From Hallella colorans (GTDB lineage Bacteria > Bacteroidota > Bacteroidia > Bacteroidales > Bacteroidaceae): a stretch of DNA of 64,000 nt. This document shows, piece after piece, positions 26,664 through 35,331 of this stretch. Position 1 is the first letter of the stretch; each line of letters begins with the position of its first letter. The DNA is taken from contig NZ_QENY01000003.1 of NCBI RefSeq assembly GCF_003096815.1, positions 148,147-212,146 on the forward strand. The letters run 5' to 3'. The notes beneath the pieces were generated by a model. The model was not told the origin of the DNA. It was given only the letters and a program-made list of their open reading frames with translations, and did no database searches. The position numbers were made by a program, and so were the translations under genes.

Positions 26664-28149
26664 AACAGCTATCATCATAGGAGGCGGATTGGGAGGATTG
26701 TTTACGGGTGCCATCCTTGCCAAGGAAGGTTTGCGTGTGACTGTTCTTGAGAAGAACGCCACAGCTGGAGGAGGATTACAAACTTTCAGACGCTTTGGCG
26801 AAGAGTTTGATACAGGAATGCACGTTATAGGAGGTATGCAACCAGGTGGAAATATACGTCGCATTTGCCAGTATCTAGGCATCATGGACAAGGTGGAACT
26901 GATGGATGTGGACGATGAGTGCACCGACAGTCTCTATTTTGCAGAAGATAAGATGACCTATCGCATCCAAAAGGGTAAGGAAGGATTTGTTAAATCCTTG
27001 GCAACTTACTTTCCTGAGGAAAAGACACATTTGGAAGAATATCTTAAGGCGATTTTTGCTATTACAGATGCTGTTGATTTGTTCAACCTTCGACCAACTA
27101 CCGACCTGTTCAAGGTGCATTCAGAAGACTTTTTGATGCCTGCAGATGTTTTTGTGGCAAAATACATTCCCAATACCAAATTGCGTAGTGTGTTAGCTTA
27201 TATGAATCCTCTTTATGGTGGGCGTCATGACGAGACTCCAGCCTTTATCCATGCTATCATCAGTGCCCTGTATATCAATGGGGCAAGCCGTTTTGTTGGG
27301 GGTAGCGACAAGTTTGCCAACTTGTTGGTTTCCGTCATACAACAATCAGGAGGCTCTGTCATGACCAATGATGGAGTGGAATGGGTGGAAGTGAATGACA
27401 GACATGTTGATTTCGTCCGAACCCGAACGGGCACTGAATTTCGAGGAGATTATTATATCTCTGCCATCCATCCTTGTACGCTCTTGAAACTGATGCCCGA
27501 AAAGGCTTTTCCGAAGGCTTATCGTAATCGCTTAGAGGCGATACCTAATGCTTATTCGGCCTTTTCTGCATATATCAAGCTCAAACCAAACTCCTTCCCT
27601 TACATCAATCATTCGGAATATTATATGACGAAATATGATGAGATGTGGAACTTTGGCGAACATCACGATTCTTGGCCCCTTGGGTTTCTCTTTATGACTT
27701 CACCAGAGAACCATCAAGGCAAATACAGCACCAAGGTGCTCATTACTGCTCCTATGCTCTATGACGAGGTTAGACGATGGGAGAATACCACGGTGGGACA
27801 TCGTGGGGCTGATTATGAGGCTTGGAAAGAGAAAATGACAAAACAACTTTTGGAACGTGTGGAGGAGATGCACCCAAACTTCAAGGAGTGCATAGACAAG
27901 GTTAATGCTTCCTCACCATTGACCATCCGTGATTTCTACGGTGTAAAGGAGGGAGCATTGTGTGGCTATAGCAAGGATTACAAGAATATGGCTCTCTCAC
28001 AGCTTCCAGTTGTGACCAAGATAAGTAATCTCCTGTTGACAGGACAGAACAACAACTTGCATGGATTTTGTGGAGTTCCTCTGACTGCTATTAGTACTGC
28101 AGAAGCCATATTGGGCAGAAATTATGTTTTGAACAAGTTGAACGAATAA
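26656..28149 (+). CDS. CrtI-like FAD-dependent oxidoreductase 2
   Basis: 497 residues, a clear paralogue of the preceding gene: IIIGGGLGGLFTGA, VTVLEKNATAGG and LLLTGQNNNLHGFCG occupy the same positions. The shared architecture plus tight overlap indicate an ancient tandem duplication and probable joint action. In the substrate region the two differ considerably, so they may act on different intermediates or form a heterodimer. Function inferred from locus context only. Confidence 0.75.
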   Translation: MNKTAIIIGGGLGGLFTGAILAKEGLRVTVLEKNATAGGGLQTFRRFGEEFDTGMHVIGGMQPGGNIRRICQYLGIMDKVELMDVDDECTDSLYFAEDKMTYRIQKGKEGFVKSLATYFPEEKTHLEEYLKAIFAITDAVDLFNLRPTTDLFKVHSEDFLMPADVFVAKYIPNTKLRSVLAYMNPLYGGRHDETPAFIHAIISALYINGASRFVGGSDKFANLLVSVIQQSGGSVMTNDGVEWVEVNDRHVDFVRTRTGTEFRGDYYISAIHPCTLLKLMPEKAFPKAYRNRLEAIPNAYSAFSAYIKLKPNSFPYINHSEYYMTKYDEMWNFGEHHDSWPLGFLFMTSPENHQGKYSTKVLITAPMLYDEVRRWENTTVGHRGADYEAWKEKMTKQLLERVEEMHPNFKECIDKVNASSPLTIRDFYGVKEGALCGYSKDYKNMALSQLPVVTKISNLLLTGQNNNLHGFCGVPLTAISTAEAILGRNYVLNKLNE

Positions 28150-28195
28150 TGAAGGACTTGAAGGAAAGTAAAGAACAAAAGACAGAAAGAAGCAA

Positions 28196-29059
28196 ATGAA
28201 GAGAAAATTATATACTTTGTGGATGTTGCTTTACTTAGGAGTCTTGACACTGACGGCGCAAGAGAAAAATGGCAAGGTCAACATTTGGGAAGGAATTGAT
28301 TGCCATAGGATAGTAGAGATGATCCCTTACTTAGCTCCTGGGCACAACAATGTTGCTGTAGTGGTCTGTCCTGGTGGTAGTTATTTTTGGCATGATATGG
28401 AAGCAGAGGGCAAAGCGGTAGGTGAATGGTTGCAGAAATATGGTATTTCTGCTTTTGTGCTTCATTATCGTACAGCAGGCTTCTGGGCTTATTTTACACA
28501 CTATCGCTATATTTTTCGGGGAAATCGCTATCCTGATGCTTTGAATGACTTGCATCAAGCTATGCGATATATCAAGGAACATTCACAACGATATGGTATC
28601 AATCCCGACAGTCTTGGTGCCATGGGCTTTTCGGCAGGTGGCCATCTTGTGATGTCGGCTGGCGAATTATTGCAACCGAAAGAGCGTCCAGCTTTTATCG
28701 CCCCTATCTATCCTGTCGTGACGATGGTAGACAAGTGTGTGCATAAGCGTTCACGACGTGCTTTATTAGGGGATAGAAGAAAGAATAATCGACAATTGCG
28801 TGATTCTCTTTCCCTTGAGTTGCATGTTCCGGATGATTGTCCTCCTGTATTTTTGGTTAATTGCCAGGACGACCCTATCGTGAAATGCCATAATTCAGAA
28901 CTTCTTGACTCTGCGCTTACGGTTCATCATGTCGATCACCGTTATATCCAATATAAAACTGGTGGTCATGGTTTTGGTGCTACCGACTATAAAGGTACAG
29001 CAGAATGCCGACAATGGAAGGATGAGTTCCTGATTTGGCTGAGGGGATTAACTCGGTAA
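28196..29059 (+). CDS. Secreted alpha/beta-hydrolase (esterase/lipase fold)
   Basis: 287 residues with signal peptide (LYTLWMLLYLGVLTLTAQ). VVVCPGGSYFWHD holds the oxyanion-type HGG-like turn, GAMGFSAGGHLVM the nucleophile Ser, VNCQDDPIVK the Asp and GGHGFGATD the His. It resembles acetyl-xylan-esterase-like hydrolases but sits inside the polyene operon. It could trim an ester of the polyene or be a co-opted carbohydrate esterase. The substrate cannot be inferred. Confidence 0.7.
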   Translation: MKRKLYTLWMLLYLGVLTLTAQEKNGKVNIWEGIDCHRIVEMIPYLAPGHNNVAVVVCPGGSYFWHDMEAEGKAVGEWLQKYGISAFVLHYRTAGFWAYFTHYRYIFRGNRYPDALNDLHQAMRYIKEHSQRYGINPDSLGAMGFSAGGHLVMSAGELLQPKERPAFIAPIYPVVTMVDKCVHKRSRRALLGDRRKNNRQLRDSLSLELHVPDDCPPVFLVNCQDDPIVKCHNSELLDSALTVHHVDHRYIQYKTGGHGFGATDYKGTAECRQWKDEFLIWLRGLTR

Positions 29060-29119
29060 GCGATATTTATAATCAAATGTATAAAATAATAAGGTATAGA
29101 TTTTAATCAAAAGAAGCTA

Positions 29120-30244
29120 ATGAAATCAACAATATTCGATGATATTCGTCCCTATAATGCAGAGGAGATACCTGCAGCTATGCAGCGTATAGCTTATAGT
29201 TCTTCCTTCCCCATTTTGGCGGCATACGTCTACCCAGAGGAACCTTTGGATAAGGTGCGTAAGCGAATAGCCAACTATAAAACCGTGAAGGAATTCCAAA
29301 CGGAGACGATGCGTATGGTCAACAAGCGTGTAATAGAGAATAGCATTACCGATTTTTCTTGTTCAGGATTGGATAAATTAGATCCTCACAAGCAATATCT
29401 TTATGTATCTAATCACCGAGACATCATGCTCGACTCCAGTCTTCTCCAGTATTTCCTCGTGCAGAATGGTTTTGATACAACGGAGATAACCTTCGGGGCA
29501 AACTTGATGATGAATCCTTTGATCATTGACATAGGCAAGAGTAATAAGATGTTTAAGGTGGAACGTCCAGGGGGGAGCATTAAGGAGTTCTATCGTTGTT
29601 CGAAGCACCTTTCTGATTATATTCGCCATGTCATTACAGAGAAAAAACAGTCGGTTTGGATTGCACAACGCAATGGAAGAACCAAGGATGGAAATGACGC
29701 TACAGACCAAGGTATCATCAAGATGTTTTGTATGTCTTGCTTGGATGACAAAATCAAAGCGATAGACCAACTTCATATAGTGCCAGTGTCTATCTCTTAT
29801 GAATGGGAATCTTGCGACATCCTCAAGACCTTAGAACTCTATGAGTCCCAGTTTTCCAAATATACTAAAAAGCCAGGAGAGGACTTGAATAGCATTCTTA
29901 CGGGCATTGTGCAATCTAAGGGACGGGTACATATTGAACTTTGCGACCCTATCTCCCATGCCGAATTGGCTAAGTTTGAGAACTTGACCAATAACGAGTA
30001 TCACAGGGCGGTAGCTCAGCTCTTGGATAGTAGAATCAATACGGCTTATCGTCTCTATCCGAACAACTATATTGCTTACGACTTGCGTTATGGTACAACG
30101 AAATATCAAGATTGCTATACGCAGGAGCAAAAAGAACTGTTCTTAAAGCGTGTCAAGGAGTTGGAACGATATGACACTTGTGACATCGGGAAACTGATGG
30201 ATATTTTCTTGGGCATTTATTCAAATCCAATAAACAATAAGTAA
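29120..30244 (+). CDS. Large LPLAT-family acyltransferase (glycerol-phosphate type)
   Basis: 374 residues. The acyltransferase block appears as YLYVSNHRDIMLDSSL (HxxxxD) at about residue 100. The second block is degenerate, WIAQRNGRTKDGNDA, in place of PEGTR. The long N-terminal region (about 90 residues) and a C-terminal helical part (YDTCDIGKLMDIFL) are typical of a Bacteroidetes subgroup often annotated 1-acyl-sn-glycerol-3-phosphate acyltransferase. It ends one base before the MMPL gene start. It probably acylates the polyene-carrying lipid. Confidence 0.7.
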   Translation: MKSTIFDDIRPYNAEEIPAAMQRIAYSSSFPILAAYVYPEEPLDKVRKRIANYKTVKEFQTETMRMVNKRVIENSITDFSCSGLDKLDPHKQYLYVSNHRDIMLDSSLLQYFLVQNGFDTTEITFGANLMMNPLIIDIGKSNKMFKVERPGGSIKEFYRCSKHLSDYIRHVITEKKQSVWIAQRNGRTKDGNDATDQGIIKMFCMSCLDDKIKAIDQLHIVPVSISYEWESCDILKTLELYESQFSKYTKKPGEDLNSILTGIVQSKGRVHIELCDPISHAELAKFENLTNNEYHRAVAQLLDSRINTAYRLYPNNYIAYDLRYGTTKYQDCYTQEQKELFLKRVKELERYDTCDIGKLMDIFLGIYSNPINNK

Positions 30245-30245
30245 A

Positions 30246-33200
30246 ATGCCAGAGTTTATTCTGAAGTTATATGACTATATGAAGATGCACCGTATGACGT
30301 GTTTCTTCTCATTCGTCGTCATTACTCTCTTGTTGGTGATGTCGGTGTTGCGCTTGGGTTATAAGGAAGACATTGCCGACTTCCTGCCAATTGATAGCGA
30401 ACATCACAATGCGTTAAAAGTATATCAGGACATCTCAGGTGCAAACAAAGTCTTTGCTATTTTCCAGTATCGTGATACTACTAAGACGGATCCTGACGCC
30501 ATGGTGAACAGCATCGATGCTTTTGTGGAAAAGTTAGAGAAGACTGACACTGCTCATATCCTCACCAATGTGATGTCGCAGATCGATGTGGAAAAGATGA
30601 CCGAGGTGACAGACTTCGTATATAAAAACATCCCTTATTTCTTGACAGATGCTGATTATGCGAGGATGGATAGTGTGATGACTCAGCCTGACTATGTGGC
30701 TCATCAGTTGAAGCAAGACAAGCAAATGCTGATGTTCCCTGCCGGTGGCATTCTTTCTGATAATATTCAGCGTGATCCACTCAATATCTTTACTCCTGTG
30801 GTAAAGAAATTGCAGCGTTCAGATACAGGTCTCAAACATGAGATGTATAATGGGTATATCTTTTCTCCCGACATGCAGAAGGCCATTGTCATGATGGATT
30901 CCCCTTATGGAGCGAGCGAGACAGAGAACAATGCCCGACTTACCAATATGTTGAAGACATGTGCAGACATAGTGACCAGTGGGCAGAAGAATATTGGCAT
31001 CCATATCATCGGTGCCCCAGTTATAGCTGTAACTAATGCCTCTCAGATAAAGACGGATAGTATCTTGGCAGTCATAATTTCCGTGACCTTGATATTGGCC
31101 TTGCTCCTGTTCTCTTTCCGTAGTTTCCATAATCTCCTTCTGATAGCATTCTCCATAGCATGGGGATGGCTCTTTGCCATGGGTGGATTGGCTCTTTTCC
31201 ATGACAAGGTTTCGGTCATTGTCATCGGCATATCTTCTGTCATCTTGGGTATCGCCGTCAATTATCCTTTGCATTTCATCGCCCATCTTTCTCATACACC
31301 TAATAAACGCAAGGCTTTGCGAGAAATAGTGATGCCTTTGTTGGTAGGAAATGTGACGACCGTGGGGGCTTTCTTGGCATTGGTGCCTTTGCAGTCTGTT
31401 GCTTTGCGTGACTTAGGCTTATTCAGTTCTTTCTTGCTCATCGGTACCATTATCTTTGTATTGATTTATCTTCCTCATCTTTCCAAGGAAACAAAGGAAG
31501 TGAAACATACTTTCTTAGATAAGTTGAGCAATGTATCTTTGGAAAACAAACCTGTCTTTGTGGTTGTGGTGATTGTCCTAACCTTGGTGTTTGGCTATTT
31601 CAGTTTGCAAACTCAGTTTGATGCCAACATGGGGCACATCAACTATATGACTGATGAGCAGAAGGCAGACATGGCGTATTTCCAGCGTACGATGGTACAG
31701 AGTGGAGAATATCAGAAGGTATATGCCATCTCTTCTGATTCTACGATGGATGGTGCTTTGGACAAGAGTCTACATTTACAATCTTGTCTCAAGAAATTGC
31801 AAGCCCAAGGTAAGGTACACGATTACAATACGTGCAGTCAGTTTATAGTTTCATATAAGGAGCAGCAACGCCGTTTGCTTCTTTGGCAGGATTTTGTGCA
31901 ACGTAACAAGGAAAAAATCAAGTCTTCCTTGCAAGTCGGTATGCGCTTGGAAGGTTTTGCTGACGATAGTTTTGATGAGTTCTATGCCTTGTTAGATAAG
32001 GATTATCAGCCACAAAACTTCTCTTACTTTAAACCTCTTACCCAGTCACTTTTTGTTTCCAACTTGAGTATGGATAGTGCCAATAGAAGATATAATGTAG
32101 TTAATATCCTTTCCGTGAAGGATAACAACGTGAAGGAAGTGGAGGATGTCTTGGATTCGCATGATAGCTATAGCTTTGATGTGGTCAGTATGAATAGTGC
32201 TATCGCCAATCACTTGTCTGACGACTTCAACTACATCGGCTTTGCATGCGGATTCATAGTGTTCTTTTTCCTTTGGCTCTCTTTTGGCAGTATCGAGTTG
32301 GCAGTCCTCTCATTTGTCCCTATGGCAGTGAGTTGGTTGTGGATATTGGGTATCATGGCTTTGTTTGGTATGCAGTTCAACATTGTCAATATCATTTTGG
32401 CTACCTTCATCTTTGGTCAGGGCGATGATTATACAATCTTCATGACTGAGGGTGCCATGTATGAGTATGCTTATCGTCGCAAGATGTTGGCTTCTTACAA
32501 GCATTCCATCATCATTTCGGCATTGATTATGTTTATTGGTATCGGTACTTTGATCGTGGCACGTCATCCCGCACTCCATTCGCTTGCAGAAATTACAATT
32601 GCTGGTATGTTCTCTGTAGTTCTAATGGCTTACATTTTTCCACCACTCGTATTCAAATTCTTGGTGCGACACAATGACGAGTATCGTAAACGACCTGTTT
32701 CAATGATTCCTCTTCTCGTTATGGGATTATCTTCATTTGTTTTCTTCTGTCAGTTGACAACTGTTTATGTAAGAGGATTTTTGACTTTATGCTTGTTAAA
32801 ACCTACGGCAAGTAAGAGGAGACATCTTCATAGATATGTACAACGACTTTATCAGTATAATCTTACGCATATACCTACAGTTAGATATCGTGTGGAGAAA
32901 ACTTCTGATGAAGACTTTGAACAACCTGCCATGATAATTAGCAACCATCAATCAATGTTGGATGCTGCTGTTTTTATGGCGTTGAGCTCTAAAATAGTAC
33001 TAATTTCCAATAGACACCCAAGTAACAATTGGGTAGTAAAACGTATTTATCAATGGTTGGGCTTTGTTACCCTATCAGAGGATATGAATAAGAACCTCTC
33101 AGTTCTTAAGGAACGTGTAAAACAGGGATATAGTCTTGTTGTATTTCCTGAAGGCGAACGAAATTCCAAGTCTTCTATTATGCGATTTCATAAAGGTGCA

Positions 33201-33833
33201 TTCTATATAGCAGAACAATTGGGATTGGATATTGTGCCTGTGTTCTTACATGGTTTGAATGATGTTTTACCAAGAAATAGCTTTGCGGTGTATGGTGGAA
33301 ATATTACAGTAAGTATTCGTGAGCGCATTTTATTGAATGATGCTCGATGGGGAGATGGATATGTACAGCGGACAAAAAATATACATAGGTATTATGTTGA
33401 GGAGTATGTTAAAATGGCTTCATTGATAGAAACCTCTCATTATTATCATAATTTACTGCTTGACCGCTATCGATATAAAGGAACGGAAATTTATCGTGCT
33501 GTACAGAACAATCTAAAGAAGTATAGCAACTTTTCTCAGTGGATAGATGGAGTTGTAACATCTTCCAATGTTCTTGTCTTCAATCATAGCTTTGGAGAAT
33601 TCGCACTTCTCTACGCCTTAGTGCATAAGAATATTATAGTATCAGTATATGAACCTGATGAGGAAAAATCAACATTGTTGTTCTATTGTTCAGAAGGATT
33701 AGTTCCTAATTTAAAAATACATAAGACAATAGATGTTGCAGAAATTAAAGCGGATGAATGTCAGGTATTTATGTTTGATATGCACGACAAGAGTTTAGAG
33801 GGAATTAGTAATATTAAAGTTATAAGCGTATGA
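30246..33833 (+). CDS. MMPL/RND-family exporter fused to PlsC acyltransferase and a Rossmann-like tail
   Basis: 1195 residues. TM1 (CFFSFVVITLLLVMSVL) is followed by a periplasmic loop, TMs 2-6 at about 275-405, TM7 near 437, a second loop, and TMs 8-12 at about 660-830: a 12-TM MMPL exporter. Residues about 895-1060 are a PlsC domain (IISNHQSMLDAAVF, VVFPEGERNSKSS). The last about 130 residues (VLVFNHSFGEFALLYAL, IIVSVYEPDEEK) look like a degenerate methyltransferase-like Rossmann region. MMPL proteins in aryl-polyene loci export the lipid product. Composition drops from about 45% to about 35% G+C near codon 820, at the MMPL/PlsC junction. Confidence 0.85.
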   Translation: MPEFILKLYDYMKMHRMTCFFSFVVITLLLVMSVLRLGYKEDIADFLPIDSEHHNALKVYQDISGANKVFAIFQYRDTTKTDPDAMVNSIDAFVEKLEKTDTAHILTNVMSQIDVEKMTEVTDFVYKNIPYFLTDADYARMDSVMTQPDYVAHQLKQDKQMLMFPAGGILSDNIQRDPLNIFTPVVKKLQRSDTGLKHEMYNGYIFSPDMQKAIVMMDSPYGASETENNARLTNMLKTCADIVTSGQKNIGIHIIGAPVIAVTNASQIKTDSILAVIISVTLILALLLFSFRSFHNLLLIAFSIAWGWLFAMGGLALFHDKVSVIVIGISSVILGIAVNYPLHFIAHLSHTPNKRKALREIVMPLLVGNVTTVGAFLALVPLQSVALRDLGLFSSFLLIGTIIFVLIYLPHLSKETKEVKHTFLDKLSNVSLENKPVFVVVVIVLTLVFGYFSLQTQFDANMGHINYMTDEQKADMAYFQRTMVQSGEYQKVYAISSDSTMDGALDKSLHLQSCLKKLQAQGKVHDYNTCSQFIVSYKEQQRRLLLWQDFVQRNKEKIKSSLQVGMRLEGFADDSFDEFYALLDKDYQPQNFSYFKPLTQSLFVSNLSMDSANRRYNVVNILSVKDNNVKEVEDVLDSHDSYSFDVVSMNSAIANHLSDDFNYIGFACGFIVFFFLWLSFGSIELAVLSFVPMAVSWLWILGIMALFGMQFNIVNIILATFIFGQGDDYTIFMTEGAMYEYAYRRKMLASYKHSIIISALIMFIGIGTLIVARHPALHSLAEITIAGMFSVVLMAYIFPPLVFKFLVRHNDEYRKRPVSMIPLLVMGLSSFVFFCQLTTVYVRGFLTLCLLKPTASKRRHLHRYVQRLYQYNLTHIPTVRYRVEKTSDEDFEQPAMIISNHQSMLDAAVFMALSSKIVLISNRHPSNNWVVKRIYQWLGFVTLSEDMNKNLSVLKERVKQGYSLVVFPEGERNSKSSIMRFHKGAFYIAEQLGLDIVPVFLHGLNDVLPRNSFAVYGGNITVSIRERILLNDARWGDGYVQRTKNIHRYYVEEYVKMASLIETSHYYHNLLLDRYRYKGTEIYRAVQNNLKKYSNFSQWIDGVVTSSNVLVFNHSFGEFALLYALVHKNIIVSVYEPDEEKSTLLFYCSEGLVPNLKIHKTIDVAEIKADECQVFMFDMHDKSLEGISNIKVISV

Positions 33834-35077
33834 AGAACATGTTTATATTGTCATTTATATTTTTCTTGCTTTCTACCTCGGTTAGAGGTCAGACTCCAAA
33901 TGAACAAATGCCATTAATAGGCGAAGATCGGTCTATCACATTCAAATACAGAAGTCCTGAAGAAAGAAAGGTGACAATAGAAGGATCATTTACGGAAGCT
34001 AAAGATATGACATTCAAAGACAGTGCATGGATTTTACATATTGATTCTCTTCCATCGGAGATGTATACATACCGTTTCTATGATGGCAATAAAAAGTTTT
34101 TGGATCCATGCAATCCAAATGTGGTACGTGATATTACTGACACCATAAATTATTTTATTATTGATGGAGTCCCAGGCTCTTATTATAAAAAGCAAAATGT
34201 GCCACATGGCAAAGTTTATCAACTTTGGTATCCTTCATCATTTAACGAGAATATGAAGCAACGTCGCTTGTCTGTCTATCTACCTGCAGACTATGAAATG
34301 AATATTAAGAAGAAGTATCCAGTATTGTACCTTTTACATGGTACTGGTGGTGATGAAATGGCGTGGCTTGATATGGGCCGTTTGGCTCAGATAATGGATA
34401 ATATGATTGCACAAGGCAAGACAAAACCTATGATTGTAATTATGCCTAATGGAATCGTAGATTTGGATGCAGCACCTGGACAAAGTCCTTATATGCAAGG
34501 AAAAGCGAGTCATTCTAATGTATCTTCATGGATGGGTCGAACAGAAAAAGCATTTCCCGAAGAAGTGGTAACTTTCGTCGAAAAGACGTTTAGGATAAAA
34601 CCAGACAAACAACATAGAGCTATCGCTGGCCTTTCAATGGGAGGTCTACATGCTATAGCCATTTCTGCTAACAATCCAATGATGTTTGATTATGTAGGTT
34701 TGTTCTCTCCCCAATCAATAAACCCATTGACTGACAAAAATATTATGCACATACAAAAAGTAAATGCTCAAGTTGAGAAGATTAAAGACAAATTTCCAAG
34801 TTGGTTGAAGCAAAAATATGAGAAGGGAAAAGATGTTGTTGAAGATGTAGATATTTATCAAAATTTAGACAACAAACTAAAAAATCAGTTTAAAACTCCT
34901 CCTCGACTTTATTATATTGCAATTGGGAGGAAAGACCCTTTAAAACCTTTCTTGGATAAATTTCGCAAACGCCTTTCTAAACAAGGAGCTACATCTCTCT
35001 ATAAAGAAACAGATGGAGCACATAGTTGGGAAAATTGGCGGAAATATTTATTGGATTTTTTACCTCGTATTTTTTAA
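33830..35077 (+). CDS. Secreted esterase (PF00756, feruloyl-esterase-like) with N-terminal Ig/CBM48-like domain
   Basis: 415 residues with a signal peptide (FILSFIFFLLSTSVRG). Residues about 30-120 resemble the CBM48/E-set domain of Bacteroidetes feruloyl esterases (ITFKYRSPEERKVTIEG). Residues about 135-410 are an esterase-D-type hydrolase with nucleophile Ser in AIAGLSMGGLHAI, a probable Asp in IGRKDPLKPF and the His in DGAHSWENW. Such enzymes cleave aryl esters such as ferulates. Inside an aryl-lipid locus that is suggestive: it may release or remodel an aryl ester. It overlaps the MMPL gene by 4 bases (ATGA). Confidence 0.75.
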   Translation: MKNMFILSFIFFLLSTSVRGQTPNEQMPLIGEDRSITFKYRSPEERKVTIEGSFTEAKDMTFKDSAWILHIDSLPSEMYTYRFYDGNKKFLDPCNPNVVRDITDTINYFIIDGVPGSYYKKQNVPHGKVYQLWYPSSFNENMKQRRLSVYLPADYEMNIKKKYPVLYLLHGTGGDEMAWLDMGRLAQIMDNMIAQGKTKPMIVIMPNGIVDLDAAPGQSPYMQGKASHSNVSSWMGRTEKAFPEEVVTFVEKTFRIKPDKQHRAIAGLSMGGLHAIAISANNPMMFDYVGLFSPQSINPLTDKNIMHIQKVNAQVEKIKDKFPSWLKQKYEKGKDVVEDVDIYQNLDNKLKNQFKTPPRLYYIAIGRKDPLKPFLDKFRKRLSKQGATSLYKETDGAHSWENWRKYLLDFLPRIF

Positions 35078-35094
35078 TTATTATTATTTTGACA

Positions 35095-35331
35095 ATGAAA
35101 GAAATTATTCGACAGACACTGGAGAATTTGTTGCCTCTAGTAGATTTAGACTCTGATTTTTTGTTTCAAGAGCTTGATTCTCTTGGAATAACAACAATTT
35201 TGATGACGCTTTCTGATATGTATGGAATAGAACTTAACCATTCGGATGTCACTCCAAAGAATTTCAAGACGCTTGATAGTCTTGTTGAGATGGTACAAAA
35301 AAAACTAGCAGGAAATGACGATAGAGGATAA
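35095..35331 (+). CDS. Acyl carrier protein (third, next to AMP-ligase)
   Basis: 78 residues from ATG 35095; the frame is open upstream to 35026 but lacks domain support there. The attachment serine is in FQELDSLGITT, followed by LMTLSDMYGIEL. The Leu-Gly after DSL is slightly unusual for this family. It overlaps the AMP-ligase by 17 bases, so it is probably the ligase's dedicated carrier for the aromatic starter. Confidence 0.8.
   Translation: MKEIIRQTLENLLPLVDLDSDFLFQELDSLGITTILMTLSDMYGIELNHSDVTPKNFKTLDSLVEMVQKKLAGNDDRG

Noticed and set aside
25161..28149. Carotenoid biosynthesis locus
   Set aside because: CrtI-like genes alone; no phytoene synthase, GGPP synthase or lycopene cyclase anywhere in the window.
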